Positions 56,989-64,000 of a DNA stretch of 64,000 bases are shown here, one piece after another. The position numbers and the translations under genes were made by a program. This DNA comes from Datisca glomerata (taxonomy: Eukaryota; Streptophyta; Magnoliopsida; Cucurbitales; Datiscaceae): positions 1,415,779-1,479,778 of the forward strand of contig QANY01013423.1 of assembly GCA_003255025.1 (NCBI GenBank), in the 5' to 3' direction. Every line of letters starts with the position of its first letter. The stretch's first letter is position 1. The notes under the pieces were generated by a model. It had not been told where the DNA came from. It worked only from the letters and a program-made list of their open reading frames with translations, and did no database searches.

Positions 56989-58040
56989 GAAAATGGATGG
57001 ACATTATGAAAACATACACAGGAATTTACACAGGCTTTCGGGCATAATTAAATTTTGTGGCTTTTAGTAGTTACAATAATTTCAAACTTAAATAGATAAA
57101 TTTAATCTATAAAGTATTGAAATAAATAAGACCGGAAATAAAAGAACAAAAACAAAATTAGATTATTTAAACTCAAAACTAACATAAAGCAAAGTTTGGT
57201 TTTTTACAAGTTAAGGATAATAAAATTTGTATTATTTACTTTTCTAATTAAATAATTTAAAATTTAAAATTTTTATATTTGCATAAAACTTTTCATATTT
57301 TCTTTACAAACCAAAAGCTTTCATATTTTACAAACTAAAATACGTAAGTTTGAGTCCTTAGCTTCTCTAGGTAAAATATTTAATTATCTAAAATAGTTGT
57401 AGATATTAATTATCAACTTTACTATGGATTAATGTGAATTCCAAATTAATTATTTAAAATATTAAATTATTTTTAAAAAATTAATCTTATTATGACACAT
57501 GACATAATTGAATTCGGACACGTATCGTAACGAGAGCTGATCATACCCAACTTTATATATATATATATATATATAAGATTAGTTATTTAATTTTTTTTCA
57601 AACCTACATGTCATCTCTCTCTCAATCTCACACTCTTTGTGACAATAATCAAATGATAGAAAGTTACTTCTCACTCTAAGTATTGTACAAGCCTGACAAA
57701 AAATTAAAGTTATTATTAATCTTTAACTTTTGATCTCTAGTCCTTAACTTTTTCAATATACTATGGTTAGTTGTTTATTTATATTCAATTTTAGTATATA
57801 TTAGAAAATAACAATTTAGATGTGAAAAACGTAAAAAAAAGATATATGAACTAATTCAATCTCAAAGAGGAGCTCTTAATAAATTATTAGTAAAAAAATG
57901 AAAATCTAATAAATTCAATTGAAAAGTAGTAAGAATAATCAATTCCATAAAATAATGAAATATGTAACATAATAAAATCAAAGATATTTTAAATAAACTC
58001 GAATACAAAATTTATTTAGTAATTTTGATTCTAAAAAGAC

Positions 58041-58983
58041 AAGAAGAATGAATTTTAAATTATATTTTATCTCATAGGATATTTTTTTGGTTTAAAATCA
58101 AGTATAATATATTTTTAATTTTTGCCAGGACCCCAATTTGATTGAGCCACCCCTGCATAGGAATATGCATAGTGTATATTAAATAGTTTAAATATGTGAG
58201 TAAGCAACCAAATACGTAAAAATTAAGCTATGTATATAGAAATCAAAATTAGAGCCAAAAAATGGTTAATGATAGAGAGTGGCTTACGTGATGCAAGTGA
58301 CGTTCTAAAAACAACGTAAAATGCAGATATCTGCAAACATATATGAATTAAGTGAATAATCCACCACCCACTACTTTAATTAGTGCTTAGACTGAGAATG
58401 GTGGAGAATATATACTGTAATACCAAATTTGAAAGCTTTCTCTAACATTTTTTTAAAATAAATGAGCCGCCAAAGCGCGCATAATTAAAACACTTAGCTC
58501 AAATGATATATAAATTTTTATACTTGTGCTCTGAGATTTGATCCTAATAAATATTCTCATTTTCTTTTTTTAAAATTATATTATTCTAGCTAGGTGTATA
58601 TGTCGGGGCCGTTTGTATGAGTGTAAATGAGGTAATATGTCTAAAAATTAAGGAGAAGCAATGAATTACAGTGTTTGATTTGAGAATTTATGGAGGCTTC
58701 TAAATTGTTGGAATGTGAAAGAGACCCTCATTTTGAGGGTATCTTAAACCCCCAAAATTTGGAGTTATTTCCATGTGGGCATCTCTCATTTTTCTTTTTT
58801 CTAATTTTACCAAATTATATTCTATAAATAAGTAATAACTATCAATAGATATATTTTGATCAAAAGATAAAACTGAAAATTGTCAATTATATATATTATA
58901 TTCCTCCAAACATTTATATTATTTCTTCTGCTTCCTCTAATCTTTCTTCTTCTTCTCCTTCATCTTATTATTTTCATTAAATC
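58041..58983. other. Intergenic and LEA promoter region
   Basis: AT-rich. A TATA-like stretch (tatatatta, about 58889) lies some 95 bp before the LEA start codon, followed by a CT-rich leader (58930-58965). Nothing else is recognised. Confidence 0.45.
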
Positions 58984-59370
58984 ATGGCTAAGCTTCCCAA
59001 CAACACCCTTCTCTTTTTAAGGTGGTAATGGTTGATTAATGATCTATTGGTACTGCTTACATTTTCTTTTTCTTCATTGTTTCTGGGTTCTTTTTTATGT
59101 CCACTGATGATGCAAATGGGATTGTGTTGCAGAAGACGATTAAGCACGGTTGGGGCGGAGCATGTTAAAACACAGCAAGCTGCGGCCCCGGTGAGGATAG
59201 CTAAAACTGCGGTGGAATGTGGAATTCATGTAAATAATGTGGAAGAGAAGACGAGTATATTTTGGATGAAAGATCCGAAGACAGGTAACTGGATTCCAGA
59301 GAGTCACTTTGGAGATGTTGATGTTGTTGAGTTAAGAGAGAAGCTCCTTACCAAGAGGAAGCAACTTTAA
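58984..59370 (+). CDS. LEA_3 family protein, SAG21/ARG2-like, probably mitochondrial
   Basis: Two exons, 58984-59021 and 59133-59370, join in phase across a 111 bp GT-AG intron to give 91 residues. The start MAKLPNNTLLFLRRRLST is basic and hydroxylated without acidic residues, like the mitochondrial presequences of this family. The C-terminus has the family core FWMKDPKTGNWIPE followed by VDVVELREKLL, matching the W.PDP.TG.W.PE...D..ELR pattern of LEA_3 (PF03242) proteins. Members are small, stress- and senescence-induced proteins. The intron just after the presequence is also typical. The ATG is chosen because it is the only one giving the presequence in phase. Confidence 0.9.
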
Positions 59371-60661
59371 GCATTCTTTAATTCTGGTTATGGTTTGGGA
59401 TTAGAGGACACTAATTGAGATTATGGAATTTTGGTTGAAGTGGGGATGGATTATAAAGCTTTTGATGGGTTGATGTCTGATTCTCTTCAAGTATGATTTT
59501 GGGAATGGGAAATGTTAATAAATTTGGCACTCTCATGTATTTGTATCGACACATTGCGAGCATCTTCGCTATTCATTTGAACGTCAATCATTTATGAGTG
59601 TGTGGGCATTTAAGAGAAAGATCTCTTATTTTCTCTCAAATTTTCAGCTAGAGAGACTGTCCAAAGGCGTAAACCCAATCTGACAGAAACTTTCCATTTA
59701 TAACTTTACATCCAATGACTAGAATTGAAAGACTCTCAATCAAAGTTCAACTGTAGCTGAAAATTATAATTTTAATTAAATTAATTAATTTAATAATATT
59801 TATTACTTTATTAAATAAGACCGACTGGTTGACTGCGAGACATCCATGTCTTGCCTATTAATTAATAATCACGATAATAGCTATGGTTTATAGGCTGGTT
59901 CGGGTACAATAAGATAAATCTACTCTTAGTCTTTACTGAACACCATGGTTCTATATAGTGTTTATAATATTGTTTGGCGTTCTCTTACTAATCAATTTTC
60001 TTTGCACTCCTTAATGTTTCTGTTACTTTGACTCTTTTGCTCATTCTGATTTCCTTGCTTATGTCTCATGGTCTCGTATCCAACTGGGTTAAAAGAAAGT
60101 CTTCAGGAAAAGGTTAAAAGAAAGATCAGAAATATCAAATAAGGATTAGGAAAATGCGTAGAAGCCTGCAAGCGATAGGATATCCCTAATTGATCCTTTT
60201 CTAAACTATCCCTACGGTTCTCTGTTTCACTAAATTTGGTACAACATAACCTATTGAACTTGAATTAACTAACAGAAGTACATCTAATTATCTCCTTGCA
60301 TTCGATTTCAATTCAAAATCCAGAATCTCTTTCACATAGAATAAAAAGAATAACAAGGAAATTTCAAAATAATTAAATTGCAACCCACAATCTCACCAAA
60401 ACTATAATACATTTGTTGAAGATATTTATCGATCAATCGAAGATAAATTCATAGATTGATCACGAAAGTATCAGAAAGGTATACTTTAATGCATGCATCT
60501 CTCATTCATGCCTAAGCATTCTAACACAAGTTTAAATACTGAATCATTACATACAAAATTGTCCCCAAAGCCAGAAGAATCCACACAGTTAACTTCAGAA
60601 ATGGGGTTGAAGGCAAGCCATTCTGATGATCTATTAAAGGGTCAAAAATGCTCATGCCCAA
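59371..60661. other. Intergenic between convergent LEA and eIF2B alpha genes
   Basis: 3' UTRs of two convergent genes and AT-rich spacer. The frame at 60493-60681 runs antisense to the eIF2B alpha 3' end and is not supported as a gene. Confidence 0.5.
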
Positions 60662-63391
60662 TTAAAGGTACAGCTGGATAAGCTCGTCGCTAACCACAGA
60701 TGGAGAAAGAACACCCAGATCGGTAAACAGAAGAGTAAGATATTGAGGAGGGGTATAATCCCGAGCAGACTTTTCAATCTCAACCTTGGATGGGATGGGA
60801 ACCCCAAAGTCAATTGGCCGAAGGGCGGGGGCCAAGTCTTTCTGGTCCAACGGGTAGAGACGAGCAAACTGCAAAGGAACATATGAACTAAGGGATATTT
60901 CATGAAGTAAAAACTAAGTACAATGGTTTAATTTCTACGGTCATCTCCTGAAGTATAGAAATATTGCTTGAGAGGTTTTTTTGAATATTGTAAGTGATTG
61001 AATTCAGGATAATCCCCCAATGAAACCGATGTATGTAGTGTTGGCACATACCTTGTAGCTCTCAGCGGCCACATATACTGGTTTGTTCATGCAATGTGCC
61101 ACAAGTGCAATTTGGTACGTCCCCATCATGTTAATTATACCTCCACTTTCAACGACTCCATCAGCCCCGACAAGCACCATGTCAACCTCATCCATTGAGT
61201 ATGCTACTGCTGAATCAATCAGGAGCTTCACCGGAACATCAAGCTTGGCCAGCTCATTGGACAATCGTAAGCCTGTTCTGACTGGTCTTCCCTCTGCATA
61301 TTAAAAGCATCAATCTTTGAGCTTTCTGCATATCAGATGGCACAAACTGGAAGAACCAAAAGCTGTCCCAGGTGATGGAATGGCCAAAACCCACATGAGA
61401 TGAGATGGTATTTTTATAGTAGAATTGCATACTCACTTATTACTTATTCACATGGAAAACATTGCATGATGTCAATAAACAAGCAATATCATTTATTTTT
61501 GTCCAAGAAAACTTGAGGGCCATATGAAAAACGGAGTCATATGCCTCGAACATGAGAAAGAAATATTTTTACACCTTCCAATTTAAACGATTAAATTTGA
61601 CAATTCAATTTAGGAGTGAGTTTAGGAAGAGAACCTGTGCAGAATACTCGAAAGAATTTCTTATTCTGAGCTGCTGTCTTCAGAACTTCCATAACAACTC
61701 TAGAGAAACCATGCACCAATATAGTACAGCCATCAGAAATGAAGTCCTGACTGAGCATTGCAATAATCCTACGAGCCTGCAAAACAACAATATATTCGTG
61801 AAGACCCAAATGAACCATTTAGGAAATGTAATGGTGATAAAATCAATACCTCAGGCAGTCATGATAAACTACCCTACCTTACAAGATATCTCCCCAAATT
61901 TTTCTGCACGTTCAATCAAGCGAGACCTAGCTGAATTGAAGTCCTCATATTCCAAAGCTGATGTTCTGGTCACATAGCGCATGAACAAATCACAGCCTGC
62001 CGTTAAAGATATTGAAGTCGTGTCCCATGACTAGAAGCACACAGGGAAAATCAATCAACCAGAAATCTCTGATTACAAGAAATGGAAAGTAATTTCTTTT
62101 ATGAGTAGACTACAACTAATCAGTTATCAGTTATGTAGTGACAGTAATACAATGGAACAATTGTAGGAAGCAGAGTAAGTTATGCTACAACTTTTAATTC
62201 CCAAGAGGCAAGAGCAAGAGCAACCTACTTTTTTAAATCGATTGAATTGTTATTTCGTAAATGTGTACCTCATTTAAGCATGCTTTTCTACAATAATCAG
62301 CAAATTCCTCAGAGTTCGAAATAAGTTCTCCTTCTCAAAATTCCCAAAGTTAAATATCTCACATGTCAAGTTCAACTAATTTATTATCTGAAAAGCCATC
62401 GAATCTATGCCTTAATACGAATAACTACATCTCCTTGCCATCTCATAATTCAAACCTTTTACCCCAAAGTTACCATCCCTAGTAAATTTTATTCTTTGCG
62501 ACAATGATTGAAGTTCATCAATGGAGGCGGTTTAGAACACTTGCGTGCATAATATTAGTGCCACCTACATACTATTAGGAAGCATAAAGGTCTGCAATGA
62601 AGCTCTAGAATGAAGATTTACTTTTAGAAGAATTCTACTTTGTTTTACAGAAATACTAATACACATGCCTACAGAATTGCTTACAGACGATATATTTTAT
62701 CAATATCAGTTAGAATTCGTATTCATTGTAAGTTATAGCATAAAAAGGATTCTACACAGGAGGACAAAGTGGCAGTTATTCCGTGCATAATAATCTTTAA
62801 AGTAACTCCAGTGTGCTAATGCACATAAATAAAATTTACTTATTTTATTCCCTAATTGACTCATTGACATGAATACAGTGGGAGAATGCTAATGAGACAG
62901 CTCCAGTTATTCCCTGTTTCCGATTTCCTATTTGAAAATAAATAAATAAATTTGATGCCAGCATAAAAACTTTTAGCTGACAGCATCCCGGAAAACTATA
63001 TCAGAAACCAGTCGAATAAATTATACATAGCGTGTTGCAGAAATTGACTTACTTTAAGCGAATCTGATGCCTTTTTCAGCTCAATTTCGAGCTCCATCAT
63101 AGTTGCGGCCTCGCTGGACCGAATGACAGCTGCCAAAGCCCGTATGGCCGCCACGGCCTCAGCCAAATCGGGCTGCTTCCGCCAGTTATTGAACTCCTCT
63201 ATCACACTGAATGTCTTTCCGGAATCCGAAGCCTTGACTTCACTTTCCGATGAGGACTGGTCGTCGGGATGGCGGCCAACTGCAGCCTGAGCCTGGGCGA
63301 GCCAGTCACTAGTGACGACGCCGGTGTGAGCCTCCCGGGACTGGTAGTAAGCCGAGATCTTAGGGTTAGGGTTTTGGAAGGTGTCAGCCAT
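60662..63391 (-). CDS. EIF2B1: Translation initiation factor eIF2B subunit alpha
   Basis: Five exons on the minus strand: 63391-63053, 62030-61878, 61776-61635, 61293-61052 and 60868-60662. All introns are GT-AG and in phase, giving 360 residues. The N-terminal helical part (residues 1 to about 115) includes WLAQAQAAVGRHPDD and a three-helix region. Exon 2 carries DTTSISLTAGCDLFMRYVTR, exon 3 ILVHGFSRVVMEVLK, exon 4 VDMVLVGADGVVESGGIINM (the IF-2B nucleotide-fold loop) and exon 5 the FARLYPLDQKDL and LLFTDLGVLSPSVVSDELI end. This is the regulatory alpha subunit of the eIF2B guanine nucleotide exchange complex in the cytosol. An in-frame ATG 33 codons upstream (63490) exists, but the MADTFQNPN start fits the family better. 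Confidence 0.95.
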
Positions 63392-64000
63392 GGAATATTG
63401 TGTTGGCGGGGAGAGAGATATGGCTTCGTGCTTTAAAGCGTCGTCGTTTTCGCGCTTGTCCAGGATGAAAGATGCTGATCTCCACCACATCTATATAGAT
63501 TTTAGCGTATCTTTCTCGAGAAAATGTCTGCTTTGAGAGAAAAAAAAGGGGATTCGTTGTCGTTTGAATGTTCCGGTTAGCGTTTTGAGAGTGCGTTAAC
63601 GGCACGATTGCACTTTACGAACCATACCAAAAGCACTGCATATAAGGCATCGCAGCCAGGCCCAAGAGCCTCAAGCCTCGTTCGCCGTGCTACGCTTAAA
63701 TTCAATTTTATATTTCGAAAAATGACAGAAAAATGGCTCAAAAACTTCTTATTTATAAAAAAGCCCAAATGACTGAATAAATATTTATTTATCAAAATTA
63801 CGCATACGTAAATAAATTATTTACCTTTTTCTGGTTATTCTTGCAATAAAAAATTTTTCAGACATTTTTATAATTTGAACTAAAAAGTTGCTCATTTTTT
63901 CAACTCTCTCTTAATAAACTAATATTCATAGTCACACTATGAGTTCGCTAGTTGGTATAGGAATATCCACAAATACTCATATTAAAAAATGAAATACAAA
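63392..64000 (-). promoter_or_regulatory. 5' flank of the eIF2B alpha gene
   Basis: The GC-richer region to about 63690 probably holds the leader and core promoter. Beyond it the DNA is AT-rich to the window edge. No clear TATA box or other gene was recognised; overlapping minus-strand frames have no domain. Confidence 0.4.

Larger units (their letters stand above)
55366..58040. repeat. Segmental duplication, right copy
   Basis: Matches 39358-41850 in order. It includes the copia leader and LTR, 570 bp of flank ('aaatggatggacattatg' onward), the (AT)n run and the pararetrovirus edge ('ctcaaagaggagctctt' at 57860). It diverges after about 58035. An extra 200 bp (57580-57785) is present only here. 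Confidence 0.88.

Overview
The window looks like nuclear DNA of a flowering plant, most likely a eudicot. It is AT-rich, its genes have several GT-AG introns, and most of the non-genic sequence is plant LTR retrotransposon, MITE/SINE and endogenous pararetrovirus debris. No bacterial operons, rRNA, tRNA genes or CRISPR arrays are visible. The species cannot be named from sequence alone.

Five protein-coding genes look intact. (1) 10.9-13.1 kb, + strand: a two-exon group VII ERF transcription factor with the MCGGAI N-degron, of the RAP2.2/RAP2.12 type. (2) and (3) 22.1-24.7 kb and 34.5-36.1 kb, + strand: two five-exon GDSL esterase/lipases that are tandem paralogues, with a relic of a third copy between them. 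(4) 59.0-59.4 kb, + strand: a small two-exon LEA_3/SAG21-like protein. (5) 60.7-63.4 kb, - strand: a five-exon eIF2B alpha subunit. In all five, the inferred exons join in phase and give an uninterrupted product of family-typical length.

Layout. 0-7.4 kb: a Ty1/copia 3' end and LTR, cut by a minus-strand TR-GAG-like Ty3 element with a tRNA-Asp-type primer site, then an LTR-like block and a foldback MITE. 8-10.5 kb: two copies of a tRNA-derived SINE-like repeat. 14.4-18.8 kb: a large foldback-like composite made of long inverted arms and four arrays of a palindromic minisatellite, which is the most unusual structure here. 19.6-21.1 kb: a Ty3/gypsy remnant with a large internal pol deletion and a short LTR. 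22-36 kb: the GDSL cluster, split by a 6.6 kb Ty1/copia element (target duplication CAATT) whose reverse transcriptase is interrupted by about 284 bp of plastid ycf2. 36.4-39.3 kb: AT-rich tandem repeats and a GC-rich degenerate minisatellite. 39.4-58.0 kb: a repeat island with a 2.5 kb direct segmental duplication at its ends, two opposed and decayed caulimovirid copies, and a complete minus-strand Ty1/copia element (target duplication GAAAA). 58.9-64 kb: the LEA and eIF2B alpha genes.

The genes do not form a pathway. The ERF, LEA and possibly the lipases fit stress or development roles, but this is family knowledge and not something the window shows. The notable biology is genome dynamics: organelle DNA used as filler, pararetrovirus inverted repeats, and growth of a palindromic minisatellite element.
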